Part shown: positions 46,933 through 59,500 of the stretch, piece by piece
Layout: every line of letters starts with the position of its first letter
Numbering within the stretch: position 1 is the stretch's first letter
Translations under genes and position numbers: made by a program
Assembly (NCBI GenBank): GCA_013420905.1
Contig: JAAXNY010000011.1
Coordinates: 1,364,001-1,428,000 of the forward strand
DNA length: 64,000 bases
Reading direction: 5' to 3'
From: Collybia mongolica
Lineage: Eukaryota > Basidiomycota > Agaricomycetes > Agaricales > Clitocybaceae
The notes under the pieces: generated by a model
What the model was told of the DNA's origin: nothing
Seen by the model: the letters and a program-made list of their open reading frames with translations, nothing else
Databases searched by the model: none

Positions 46933-47477
46933 ATGGAACGGCCGCAGATCCTCAACGCACCCCAATGGACCGCCTACCTCGGCATGCTCTCCACAGCCTC
47001 TTATTCACGGAAATATTCACTGTACACGATTGATACGACCTGCCTCCCCAAGAGCAGGCTGTGCTATCCTATGAGCGAGCGAAAAGACTGGCTCACGCGT
47101 TCGTGTGCTTTTGGCGCTCATGTTCGTAGAGAGACCTATTCTGAGACAAAGTTGAATAATGTAGGTTTAACGCGTTTGGATATCGAAGGCCTTACGCCTG
47201 CATACTGGCGCATGCACATTGACCCTGTGCTTCTTTTGGATGGTGCCGCCCCAACTCTCCTCACAATCCAACTCAACGTCATCGGAACCATCGCAACTCA
47301 TACACATGATCAGCCAGACCTGGTCCTTTTGGTGGAGAAGCTCCTTCGTTTTGATATATGGTGGGTACCCTTACCATATTGATAGTGCCGTTGCTTTGAC
47401 TCAAGCGACTTTTATAACCCAGTGGCCAGTTTTGCCTCAGAGAAGTTGATCGTGGGCTAGATGCTGTGATCGCGTAC
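46933..47477 (+). pseudogene. Acyl-CoA dehydrogenase/oxidase-like gene, truncated at the 3' end
   Basis: ATG at 46933 begins a frame that reads like the N-terminal domain of fungal acyl-CoA dehydrogenase/oxidase-like flavoproteins: SYSRKYSLYTIDTTCLPKSR, then LTRLDIEGLTPAYWRMHIDP, then DGAAPTLLTIQLNVIGTIAT, then HDQPDLVLLVEKLLRFDI. After an intron (donor in GGTGG/GTACCC near 47370, acceptor CCCAG near 47421) it continues with GGGQFCLREVDRGLDAV, matching the QFxLTEVGHGLDA motif. It then meets a stop in the next codons (AYRLR then TGA). The catalytic Glu and C-terminal helical domains are missing, so at most the first third remains. It lies only 300 bp from the hAT-like element. Confidence 0.6.
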
Positions 47478-48032
47478 AGGTTGCGTTGATGACATCCTTC
47501 ACGATGTCAATCGCCTTATGGCCATTTTTATCTCGACATGTGAAAAGTAAATCGATAATGGCATATGCACAAGGAGACCGATGGACAGACTTTATCAAGT
47601 GTCTTATTTGTTAAAACTAAGTAGTTCGCGTAAGGAATTATATATTTCTGTGAAGGTGCACGGGTCTCCCGGTCACGAATCTTAGCTAGGTTGAACGACA
47701 CAGTCTTCCCTGCCTGCGACACTGGACCGTATGCTTGTTCAAGGGCTGCGACTCCAGTGAAATGAAGCGACAGATGTTTGACACAAACCTTATGACCACG
47801 CACGCAAGCCCAAAATTTATATACTATGTTATCAGTTGACAATATCATTCACGAAGGCATTGTCCAACCCACTCTCCGGTCGCGTTTAGGGGGCGGCTAC
47901 TAGTGTTGCTATCGCCTCAGCTGATTATGATAAATTGGTATGTCAATGAGTGGCAACCCAGGTTTACTCGAACTCTGGAGTGGCATGCAAGCTACGGACG
48001 GATCCGAACTGGATGAAAAAAAATAATATAAT
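47478..48032. other. Intergenic
   Basis: No supported gene. A minus ORF at 47528-47848 (106 codons) has no family features. Confidence 0.4.
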
Positions 48033-49142
48033 TTAGAGGAAGGTGATACCCAACGCAGCAGCCAAGACTGCTCCAAAAGTATTTACAGACACAATCGATC
48101 CTGTGCTATTCTGGTTTCCCGAAGGACTTGCATCTGTCCCGTTTCCAGTGCCAGAGCCAGTAGGTGCACTACTGGGGGGTGTGGAGGTCCCAGCGGCAGT
48201 AGCGGCAGGGGTGGCCGCGGGACTAGTTCCAGCTGGGGTTGTATAGATCGGAATTCCTGGGGAGCTCGAAGAAACACCGCTTCCCGTTGTAGAGACAGCA
48301 AGCGTGCCCCCCGTGAATAATGAAGCCCCACCTGTGATAGGACCTGGGGCAGCGGACGCTGAGGCTCCTACTCCAACAAGACCTCCTTGTCCTTGCTATA
48401 TGAAGGGAATGTCGGTCAAATTTTGCTACATACATCTGGAGGGTATCGAAGCTTACGCCGGAGGGTCCTGAGAATAACAGGGCATTTGATCTGAATGATT
48501 CGAAGGTGTTGCCGGATGACGGGGCATTGATAGCACCGACCATACCTGCAGCCGTTCACATGAGAGGTTGAGAAGATGCGATGTGTTGATGAATACTGAC
48601 CAGAGGTGCAATGGGGATTGGGTTGGAGCTGCTTGCAGAAGAACCATATAGCTGTAACAAAAATGTCGTTAACTATTTCGAGTGCCGAATCTAAATTTGT
48701 TTACGAACGTTTCGTTGCGTCTGTAATGGTCAGATTCCATTCTGGGGTTTCGGTGACATTAGTTGGAGGGATAAAGACGTTTCCGGAATCGAAGCCCCCG
48801 GGCACGGGATTACAGGGTTCAGCGAAGGTTGACTGGGTGACGCTGTGATTCCCAGGACTGTATAATAAGAAGGAGGCGGTCAAAAAGCCATGGTGAGTGA
48901 ACCAAAATTGATAACTTACGCTCCGGTGAACTTGAAGGTAATAATCGCGCCATTTGTAGCGGTGATGGAAGACGGGATAAACTGGAGGACCCCACCGGGG
49001 GAGTCTGCTGTGGTTCCCACCTGAACCACCTTTACAAAAATTAGTGTCAGTAATGCGTCACATGAAGAGGTACATATTATCTCACTATGTTTGACTGGGC
49101 AGCAACAAGTACGAGCGAAGAGAAAGCAAGAATGAGACGCAT
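48033..49142 (-). CDS. Extracellular serine-rich protein with cupredoxin domain, probably GPI-anchored
   Basis: Six exons on the minus strand: 49142-49086, 49029-48920, 48857-48709, 48651-48601, 48545-48457 and 48395-48033, giving 272 residues. The signal peptide is MRLILAFSSLVLVAAQ. The cupredoxin domain (20-150) starts VVQVGTTADSPGGVLQFIPS and has a candidate type-1 copper set: His in GNHSV, Cys in WFFCKQ, His in PHCTSG and Met in GMVGAIN. All four ligands are present, unlike many fungal relatives. A Ser/Thr/Pro/Gly-rich stalk follows and then a hydrophobic end (TFGAVLAAALGITFL), typical of a GPI signal. A TATATATA sequence (49224-49233) lies about 85 bp upstream. The role in the cell wall, possibly electron transfer or copper handling, is inferred. 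Confidence 0.9.
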
Positions 49143-50021
49143 CCTTCAAGGGTACGTGACAGGCGAGAGAGAGAGGAGGATATAATAGTGGGATATTAAA
49201 CAAAGGGCGGGGACTTCGTAGATGCATATATATGCGCAGGCCCTTTAAGGCATGATCTGAAGCAGGGAGAACAAAAGTTCGACAGGTGCTTGACAGGTTG
49301 CTGTGGTCGGTAGCGACTCGATGAGATCAAACATGTTAGACAGACATTGACTGATGATATGCCCGTACAATGTGGTAGAAACCTGGATGGAAAGTAGATT
49401 TTTTAAAATTAGATTGGTGCTATGTCTTAGGAAAATTCTACACGCTTTCGATTGAGGTGCCATTGGGTTTCGAGGGCCTGAACAGCTGTGTGATTGGATT
49501 GTCTGAATTATATTATGTTGATGAGCTGGAGGAATCAATCATCACCAGCCATCGGTGGGCGCTGCGAGGCGGTGATACATCTAACCAAGTTACCTAATTT
49601 GCAACTTCCACCACCTACACAGCTTGCTGTGTTTGCAGATTTTGCTAATATGGTTGGGAACACCTAGAGTCGATGAAACGACAAGATGGTTCTCATTCTA
49701 CGAGACAAGAGTACGCTGATGAAAAGGGAAAAAAACACACTGTCACTTGAGCGACAGTTCGTCTAGTATGATTACAATAATCATGATAATTGACACTAGA
49801 ATTGATCCGATCTATGTAAGAAATTTGTTTCAATTTCAAAATGTTTTTGATTGGCTTCCTACATGATAATATTTGTTTGCAAGGCGGTGCGAGCTTGAAA
49901 AACTTGTAAAAGTGAGCGTACTTGGAATTCACTGAATTCGACCTCGAGTTTTGGCAAAAGAGTCACGTGTCATTTATCATTCTAACTTGAAAAAAAATGA
50001 TAATGTAGATATTTGAGGTTG
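49143..50021. other. Divergent intergenic region
   Basis: 880 bp between the cupredoxin gene (-) and the DEAD-box gene (+). It is AT-rich in the second half. No gene or RNA is recognised. Confidence 0.4.
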
Positions 50022-52395
50022 ATGTTACACGCTGTGCGACACTCTAGAAATCTTCAGTTCCAGCTTTCAGTGTTATTATCTTCCACTACAACAGCTGCAT
50101 TCCATTCCACTCCCTTTGCAGCCTCCCCTTCACCTCCAAAACGAGGCCATAGCAAAACTAGTGCGTGTTTCATATCAGCGCGACCTATCTCTTCGCTGTC
50201 CTGATTTTTTTCCTTTTTAGATGCCTCGCGCACGCGTCTCTCCAAGGATCTAGCCCGGGGTGGTGCCCAATTCAGCGAACGGGCTTCACGGCTCGAGGTC
50301 GCTCCTCGAGAACTGGTCTCAAGGAACGAAGGGCGGGAACGCGACCGTGGCCACCCATTGACTGAACGAAAGGCTGGGAAAGTCTCCCAACGCCATGATA
50401 GAATAAACAGACCCACATTTTCGCGTGACTCTGTGCCCCACACAGACCCGAATTACGTGCAACGCCCGCGGGAGGATCGGAACTCATCCTTCCGGCGACG
50501 AGAACGACGAATGGACTCGATGGAAGGACGGACAGGGCGGTGGAGTAGAGAAGGGGAGATGACACACCGTGGAAAGGACGTGGCCCGGAATCGTGAAGTT
50601 GGGTCAAGGCGGGAGGACCATAGAAGTCCCTCGCAGAGCTCCCGTCGAATAGACGGAGGAAACCAGAGGACCGAGCCTCTCCCCTCAGAGTTCTACTACC
50701 CACCAAAACCTAATGCCAGTGTCCCAGATGTCCCAGGGTTCACCTCACCACCACTCATGCCTGGTCTAGTCTCCTGTCTTGCCGATGTGCTCGGTCCCAA
50801 CGCCAACCCCACCCCCATACAGTCGCTCAGTCTTAAATGGTTGCTCGACGCCGAGGTCGGCAAGGCTTCAGGCTGGAAACAGTTTTTGCTTGCCTCCGAG
50901 ACTGGCTCCGGCAAGTCCATTGCGTACCTCCTTCCCGTCCTCCAAAATCTCAAGCAGTCCGAAATATCCCCTTCTCCCTCCCTTTCTCCTATATCCCAAA
51001 TTACTCAACGCCCCCTCAACCCCCGTGCCATAATCCTTGCTCCAACACATGAGCTTGCGCGACAGCTATCAATGTTTGCTAAATCCCTATTGCATGAGGT
51101 TAAACTTCGTGTGCTCTGTGCGAGTCGTCCGAACGTCAAGAACACCAAGGAGCGCGACCGCACAGCGCGAGGTTTTGCAACAGACGCGAATCCTGGAGAG
51201 GGCGAGTTCACGGTGATGCCCAAGGCTCACAAGTTCCCTGTGGATATTGTGGTAGGCACACCTATGAAGATGCTCGAGATGGTACATGGGCGGGGATGGG
51301 ATCGGAAGGAGGACGACGCCGAAGAGATTTCAGAGGATGGTGAGCACCAGGGGAAGCTGAGGCGTGGAAGGGATAAGATGGTCGGATTCGGTAAATGGAG
51401 GGGTCAGCCCGAGATGGGGTTGGCGAATGTGGAGTGGGTCGTCGTTGATGAGGCGGACGTGTTATTTGGTGCGCCCACTTTCTTTGTATATTACTTCATT
51501 TACCAACCACACCACAGACCCGGATTTCCAAGAAACTACGCGTCAACTGCTCGCCGATATCAGTGCCACCCGCGGTGTCCCTGTTCCCCTCTCTCCCGAA
51601 CCCATCCTGAGCAAGGCTACTACTCCCGCCTCTCCCACAACCCCGTCCTCCACAACACTCACCCCCATTTCTTATCCCTTCCACTTAATCTTGACAAGCG
51701 CGACAATCCCCGCGTCTCTTGCAAACTACCTCGACACACACCATCCCCACCTTATGCGTCTTGCCTCGCCCAACCTTCACCACCTCCCCCGGACACTCCA
51801 AACGGAATACGTCAACTGGTCCGGCGGGAACAAGCTCGCAGACATCGAACGACGCATCCGGCGCGTCTGGGCCGAGGACGCGTCCTTCGGGGGGCTTGGG
51901 GCATCACCACACGGGCTCGAGACGGACGCACAGGACGCACGCCTCTCAAAGGTGCTTGTCTTCTGCAACAGGAGCAGTAAGGTCGACGAGGTCGGCGCAT
52001 ACCTGACCGAGCGCGGGATTAAGAATGTCGCGCTGACGAGCACGAGCGAGCAGCGACGTCGTGGGTCGAACCGTCACCTCGACGGATTTTTACGCGCCAA
52101 ACTGGCGGCCGAGGCCGATCCTGCACAAACGAATAAAAATGTTGTTCCAGATGGTGACGCCCCACGGGTGATGATCACGACATCGCTGCTCTCGCGCGGG
52201 CTGGACTTCTCTCCAACGATACGACACGTGTTCATCGTGGACGAGCCACGCAACATGGTTGATTTTCTGCATCGTGCGGGGCGGGCTGGACGCGCTGGGG
52301 AGCGAGGAAAGGTAGTGGTCTTTGGGAAGATGAAGGGGCGGGGTAGTGCGAGCGCGAAGGACGTAAGGAGGAGGGTAGGGGCGCTAGTGGCTTAG
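50022..52395 (+). CDS. Mitochondrial DEAD-box RNA helicase (Mrh4-like)
   Basis: Three exons: 50022-50160, 50221-51468 and 51518-52395, giving 754 residues. The first 45 residues look like a mitochondrial presequence (Arg/Ser/Thr-rich, no acids: LHAVRHSRNLQFQLSV ... FHSTPFA). A long Arg-rich linker (60-200) follows. Helicase motifs: PTPIQSLSLKWLL (Q-motif region), ASETGSGKS (about 270), APTHELARQ, VVGTPMKMLE, VDEAD (about 456-459), LTSATIP (about 521), VLVFCNRS, TTSLLSRGLDF and HRAGRAGRAGE (about 713). The DEAD codons end just before intron 2. Yeast Mrh4 is needed for assembly of the large mitochondrial ribosomal subunit; the match is by motif pattern and presequence. There is a large insertion between motifs Ib and II. 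Confidence 0.88.
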
Positions 52396-53317
52396 ACTCA
52401 ATTATTATATATTCTAAAACAAGACGTTAATGAAATCCTCTTCCCCCCCTCCTGTCTGATTAGGAAGCCGGACGGTACGGGTCTGGACTGTAGGACTAAA
52501 AATGTGCCATTTGTTCAGGGCGTAATTATATTTAGTAAAATTCTACATGAGTTTTGAATACTGGTTTTGATAGGAGAGCGATAACAGATGCCCTGCGTCC
52601 ACCAGAAGACTCTTCCCGTACCCGTGAATATTATCAAAAAGAGGAGTCCTAATGTCATCTCTTTACGGCGAGTCCTAAGGCATTCAGTGATGATCGATGA
52701 TCGGTCAAGGATTGGAGCCCCATAGCCGGAGCTAGAATTTCCTCGATGTTCTTCAAAACACTTTGCAATGATCCGAGTTCCACAATAAGCTCATGCTATT
52801 CCGTAGAAGCTGTCCTATCCCGAAAAGCACCAGTAGGGTCAATGAGGAATCGGGTCAACGCAACGATGTTGCCAAACAAACCAAAGGGTGCCAGTGGTTG
52901 AACGATGTGGAGCCCAACCTGCTAACAGTGCTGTGTTCATGTAATGGTCTCACTTAAGATTTACCAAAGCGACGGGCGTCTACTTGGGCAAATCCTGCGA
53001 CATCTGCCAGACTGAACGAAACATTGTGATCACATGGCCGCTACAAAATTTGAAGAACGACCTAATAAGCCTGTTTTGACCGCGGCAGAGGGATTCCGTA
53101 AGTCAGATTTCAGGCTATCTGGGAGCATCCGCGCGAAAATGTCGCGAGCATCTGTTTAGATTCGTAAATATGTCCAGAAAACATACCCGAGGCGTTGGAG
53201 GAAATGACCACGAAACTGGATGATGGAAGGGCATCATAGTTTGTATGTATTTGGCTACGCCGTCTTGCCCGAAAAAAATTACTTGTAAATTTCACCCGCT
53301 GTTCATATTGTGTCGTT
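52396..53317. other. Intergenic
   Basis: 920 bp between two plus-strand genes. A minus ORF at 53110-53445 overlaps the next gene's start and looks like a shadow. No gene is seen. Confidence 0.4.
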
Positions 53318-56188
53318 ATGTTGCCCTCGACGTCCATGCTGCCTCCTGCTCTGTTGGAGTTGACCTTATATCGAGTTTCAGGAGCTAATCCTGTTAGACT
53401 GTCTACCCGAACATCACTTAACTCCTTGAACGCGAGGAGGTCCATGCACTCCGCTGCCTTGGCCTCACGCGCACCTCCTCTCGTTCCATACGATAATCCT
53501 GAGGCTTCTGGGAGTCGCGAGAAAATTACTTCTGTTGGGTGAGATTAATGTTAGCTTTCTTGATTACCGGAGCCTCAATTTCGCAACCATAGTGGGAAGA
53601 GACCACGAATGTTGCAAGGGGGGTTGAGTGTTCGCTCGGGACGCGCTGTCACGAACACATATGTCGAACTGGACAAAAGGGTACAGGCCTTGGAAGATGC
53701 TGCAGTCTCGGAGGTAATTCTTACTTTTCGCTTGTCCGACACCTAGCTAATAGTAATTTCCTTAGGCATCGTCTATGGACCCCCTGCATTTCACGGAGGA
53801 GCAACTGATGAACCTCTATGAAGACCTCCTTGCCCTGCCAACCTCGGAAAAGAGACAGCCCAGTAATGTTGTCGAATCAGCTGTGCAGGCTCAAACAGAG
53901 GAAGACATCGCGATCATTAACCAGGTGGATCAACGTCTCCTTAGTTCGACTGAGGCAGAAGGTGTGGCAGATACCGCGGGTGTCCATGAAGGTCTCGGTC
54001 CATTTAGTCAACCATATAAACGGGTTCTCTCTCGCGCAAATGATATTGTTTCACGTATTGAGGCTGTCCGGTCGTCTATCAATGCACAGTCCGATTCTAA
54101 ACCCTCGGGCGTCCCTATCAGTATTCTATCGGTTGCGGAGAGCGAATCTCTTGTTCGGGTTTGCGTACGTTAGCTTCTCGTTCAAAGGGGAAAAAAAGGA
54201 CACTTTTTGACGTCTCGTGTAGCTTCAGGCCCGGGACGGAGACGCTGCAGCAGTCGCATTGGATCTTATGAAGGTATGTCAGTAATGTCGTATCGTTCTT
54301 TGTCTCATTCTCTGTCACCAGCGCAGCGGCATGCCCGTAACGGAAGATTCTCTAACAGGCGTCTTGAGGCTTTACGCAGAGGAGGGTCGTGTGAGAGAAT
54401 TAGAGAACCTTATGGCAACAAGTTTGACTAGTACGCCTTTTTTTTTTTTTAGCAGTCAAACGCTGTCATGTAATCCTATTGATTTTAGCATTCCCAACCG
54501 CATATCAACGGCATCTTCACGTCAAGGCTCACGTCAATGCCACCCCCCCACACACACTGCCAACGTCCGCCCTTAACGTGCTTCATTCATATGAGTGTCA
54601 ATCTCACCCAGCCCCGATGAAAACATACACTACCGTCATCTCCGCTCTCTTTTCAACGAGAATATCTCTCGGCCGCGCCCAGGGCTGGGATCTGTTCAGC
54701 CACATGCGATATGTCGCCCATTCCGAACCCGACGTACCGTTGTATACGGCTATGATCCGTGCATGCGCCTCGCCAATATCTTCATCTCGTTCTTCAGAGC
54801 CTGAGAGGGCGTTAGATCTATGGACAGAGATGACCGTCGATCGTCGTCTGCTTCCGACAGTGGGCGCATACGACGCAATAATCCTAGCCTGTGCACGGTC
54901 CGGAACGAAAATGTACGTGAACGAAGCCTTTCGACTAGCGAAACAGATGCTAGACTCACATCGTGACGCACGCGGGAATTCAGCATTCATGCCGGACCGA
55001 AAAACATTTTGCGCGCTGCTAGAGGGTGCGAAGAGAATCGGCGACCTTTCCAGAGCGCGGTGGATTCTGGCAGAAATCGTGAATGGACGTCGAGATAAGA
55101 ACGGTGCTACAGAGGACGAAGGTGTTAATGAGGAAGTCGTGATGCACGTATTTCATACTTATGCTGCATATCGGCCCCCGTTCCAACGCGCACTGGTCAC
55201 TGAGAAGGCACTTGACCCAAATCCACCCTCCTCACAACCTTCCCCTTTGAGACTTGAATCGTCCACAGCTCTCGAAAAGGAGAATCATATCGCAATTCCA
55301 GAGCATACGTCACCGTCCTTCACACATATACCCCCACAAAGTCGCACTGAAGTTATTCATGAGGTTAAATCTCTCTTCGACCGTATCCTACAGGATACAG
55401 GCAAAGAAGTCGATCAAGACTCGGACTTCAATGGCGTGTTCCCCGCTGACAACAAATTTGGAGGTGTAGCGCTCACAACCCGCCTTCTCAACTCCTATCT
55501 CTCCGTCTATTACAAGCATTCTTCTCTTGAAACATCTCGCGATCTTTTCAAATCATTGTTTGACAAGTACGGCGTACCCAGAACCCCACGAACGTTCGTT
55601 GAGGCACTTGAAAGATGCGGGATTGCAAGGCGTGGTCGTGAACGGATTGTTGCTATGGAGTTTGCGGATGAACTGTGGGCAGAGTGGCGGACTGTTGAAG
55701 ATGCCGGTGAGGAAGGCCGTCCACATAATGGGCGTATGGTCGAACGGGCCCACATCGCATATATTCGTGTTTTGGCGTTGTAAGCAAACTCACTACTGGT
55801 TTTTCCCCTAAATCTAATTTACGGTTTTTTTAGGACGGGCAATATTGACCGCGCCGTCCATCAGGTGCGAGATTTTGCCCAACGGTACCCGCCTTCAGCA
55901 CTCCGCGTGCCCATCACGAAGCCCTCTCTGCGGTCCACACGCACGACTCTCATGGGCGAGCGCCCCCTGGTCCGCCTGACATCGACTATAGATGTTCCAG
56001 ACGACAATGTCCCACCATTACTGATGTTCGACGACTTGGAGGTCCTACATCATCGTTTGGTGGCAAAGGAGAATTCAAGGGTGGAGATCGGATACTTAAC
56101 ATACTTATGTAAGGCATATGAATGGGCATTAAGGGCTAGGAGGGATGAGGCCATGAAGGCTGCGCCACCCAAGGTCAAGAACACCTGA
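53318..56188 (+). CDS. Mitochondrial pentatricopeptide-repeat (PPR) protein
   Basis: Seven exons: 53318-53538, 53593-53713, 53766-54164, 54223-54273, 54322-54430, 54489-55779 and 55834-56188, giving 848 residues. The N-terminus is rich in Arg/Ser/Leu (LPSTSMLPPALLELTLYR ... NARRSMHSAALASRAPP), fitting a mitochondrial presequence. From about residue 230 on there are helix-pair repeats of 35-residue type. Examples are MPVTEDSLTGVLRLYAEEGR, MKTYTTVISALFSTR, PDVPLYTAMIRACAS, PTVGAYDAIILACARSGTK, MPDRKTFCALLEGAKRIGDL and VALTTRLLNSYLSVYYKHSS. PPR proteins bind single-stranded organelle RNA and guide processing or translation. Which mitochondrial transcript it serves cannot be told from sequence. 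It follows the mitochondrial helicase on the same strand, but they are independent units. Confidence 0.85.
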
Positions 56189-56520
56189 TAGGGCAAGCTT
56201 ATTTCCGAGCTGGCCTATGATATTGCCATTACTGTATACCCACTAATATAATTAAAACTACACCGTTGCACAGTAGAGATACATACCGTCTAAATGAGCC
56301 AAGTATATAGGGCCAACGAGTCTTTGATGAACGTGATCAGATTCGCTAGTCATGTGGTACTCAACATTTGGCCTTTTGTCTGAAATGATTCTCGATGACC
56401 TCTACAGCATTGTTGAGTAACATTTTTACAACCCAACTCGAGACTTGGCCAGTCTTGTAATCGATAATTTTGGAGACGACACAACAACGTGCCACGATTG
56501 CAGCTTTCTAATCCGGGAGA
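56189..56520. other. Intergenic
   Basis: 330 bp; 3' flank of the PPR gene and promoter of the MOV10-like gene. Nothing specific seen. Confidence 0.4.
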
Positions 56521-59500
56521 ATGACGGGCGGGCATAAACAGCCTCATGATTCTTTCAGCCATTATTCGTATCCATCGTACCCATTGAACGAATCCGGATC
56601 GGGGGGACATCCTAGTGTGACGTTTAGGACCGACCCAAGCGGTTGGTACACACCAATTGTTGCAGGAGAAATCTCTGGTCAATCCCAGTACCCCTCGCAC
56701 CCTCCTGGGTTACTCCGCCGGCCAAGTTCTTCACCATTGGTCGTTCACGCACTTTCGCCCGAGCCCGTCAGTCCTCATATTAGTTTTGACCCAAATAATA
56801 TCCATGATTTTTGGAAAGGAAGACTTGCACCCCTTCCAGGTTTTACCTCACGACCTGGATTAACTGCAACTGCGACAAAATCACAGGCAATAAAAATCTC
56901 TATCCCGATACCCCATCATGACAGGCCGCAGTTACTCTCTCCTAGGTCTCTCATATCTCCTGGAGGCCCAGACAAACAAAAAAATCCAATAAGTGAGCCT
57001 CCAGTCAAAATGCGTGAGGGAACTACCACAGACAAAGACCAAGTACGTGTTCTCCTTTTGCTCTTACAACCCTCTCACTTAACCCGAGATAGCCTTTTCA
57101 ATTTGACAAATATGTAAGCGAGTGGCGAGGTTCATTCAACTTTGGACTAACTCGAGAACAAACCAGGCAGACATATTTGTACCTCAATACTTAAAAGACA
57201 TCCAGAAACGAGCACATATCCTCCAACCTCTGCCACCTGTACCTATATTTCCATCGCTCTCGTACCTTCAAACTTTCCTTTTCCCCCATTTGATTGAAGA
57301 ATTCTGCAAACCTCGTAATACGACACTACTTTCAACATCACCACCGAGAGCATCTCCAGGTCTTGGTATCAGTACCTATCACGAACATTGGACAACCCTT
57401 CTCGGTTGGGAGCTTGACACCGTTGCTCTAAAAAAGGATCAAATAATTCTCTGGAAGATAGGTGTAAAAGTGGCCAATTGGGATAATGCCGAGTTTACTC
57501 TATATGTTCCCGGCATTCGGGAAAACTACCCCCGCCTTGAAATAGGTGATCTGATCCAAATGAGAGAAGTCCTTGAGAAACTTCAGAAGGGGAGCGGTGT
57601 GGCGTTCGAAGCCAGAGTTGTGGCCTTGAGGAAACGGGAGGGTTTCATTCGTGCGTCAGCGCTTACTCTCCCTCGATGTCAATCGGCTACCTTCATAGAC
57701 AAAAACTCTAGACTTCGTTTGTCCTACCCTCAAGAGCCATATAGAAAAATTTGTGCCTCCCCCCGTTTACTCGCATGATGGTCCCCCAAAAAATACCCCT
57801 GAAGGCGTGCTACCCATTGTATTTAACGTCTCTTTCACAGTCAATGCGCGCCCATCATTTACAATGGAGACCGCTGTCGCTACCATGGGGGATGCTTTGA
57901 AGGCCGACTCCGGACAGCCGAACCTGGCACGTCAATGGTTGTTCCCAAAACCTGGGGATCTGGATAGTTATGTATCAGTTTACTCTGTTGATCGTAGCTT
58001 CCATGATGAGGATTGGATAGACCAAGGATTGAACTCGGAACAGCAGGTAGGTCAGACATGACATATTACGGTCCGCTTTACAACTAAAGAACTGTAGTTC
58101 ACGGCTTCATCTATAGCCTTGCATCAGTCCCCAGTACCCTATCTGATAAGTGGCCCACCGGGTACAGGAAAAACAAGGTTTGTGTGAATGTTGTTGATAA
58201 TTTCTATAACTGAATTATTTCAAGGACTGTCACTGAGACCGTCTTACAAATCATCCGCCTACAACCCGAGTCATGTATTCTCTTATGCGCTCCATCTAAC
58301 TCCGCAACAGATACGCTGGTTCTGAGACTCCGACGGGTTTTACAGCCGAACGAAATGTTACGTTTGAATGACCAAAACAGGACCTTTGCCGAAGTCCCAA
58401 TTAAAATAACACAATATTGTTGTACGTCACCAATGACCTATCGCCCCAAATGAATTCTTAGAGGGGATACAGATGTTGAAAATAACCAGTTCGCGCTACC
58501 TCCTTGGAAAACTCTAATGAAATATCGCGTAGTGGTGTGTTCATGTTTGGACGCTAGCATACTCGTCGCCGCCCAATGTACGAACATGTCTCTCATGCGG
58601 CTAGAGGAAGAGGTCGTATCTTCTCTACACTCTCATCGCAAGGCGAAGCCGCAGATCTCCCCTCATTGGACACATTTATTAATAGATGAGGTGTGCAACA
58701 ACCCGTCAAACTGCGCGAGACTGACTGTCTTTGGGTTAGGCAGCCCAGGGTTCTGAGCCAGAACTGCTCATCCCTATTTCAGTGGTTTTCGTGCGATCAG
58801 ACTCCCGGGCTGATATAACATATGCGCCCTCGATGTTCACGCCTCAACTAGTTCTTTGTGGAGATACCCAGCAATGTAAACATCATCTATCATAAAGCAG
58901 CTTCCATAACTCAGTGATCCACAGTGGGGCCCATTGTCACTTCTGATGCGGCAAGGATCGGAGAACTTGATATATCTCTCCTTGAGCGACTCTTTGACCG
59001 ACCTTTGTACAGCGACCATTTCCAAGCCCGACCAAAAATAGGAAAAAATGGGCTACATTCTAAAACATATAATTTTAAACCTTTTAGCAACCTCGTAAAA
59101 GTACGTGGACCGTCTAAAGGAATACAAACTTGGCTGAACTAAGACCCTACAGAATTACCGAAGTCATCCTGCAATACTCATGCCTCCATCTGCAATATTC
59201 TATGACGATTCACTAGAACCTCACGCGAACAACGGCGTAATCGTTTGGTCTGGCCTGCCAGACCGCCATCTTCCACTTGTTTTCATTGGTCATCAAAATT
59301 CTGAGGCATCAGTTGATGAGGTATGTGTTTTGCACTAATAATGCTTGTTATTATTTAAACACCCTAGCGAGCAACGTGGTTTAACGTTGGAGAGATTGAT
59401 CGAGTTGTTGTGACAATCAAATCTTTGCTCTCTGAAGGAGAATCATCTTCTCCACCTCTACGCCCTAACCACATTGGAGTAATGGCTCCGTGGAGGGAAC

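Noticed and set aside
57114..57166. Read-through of the 53-nt intron after exon 2 of the MOV10-like gene
   Set aside because: Would give a stop (LNT then TAA) soon after; removal restores the long conserved frame.
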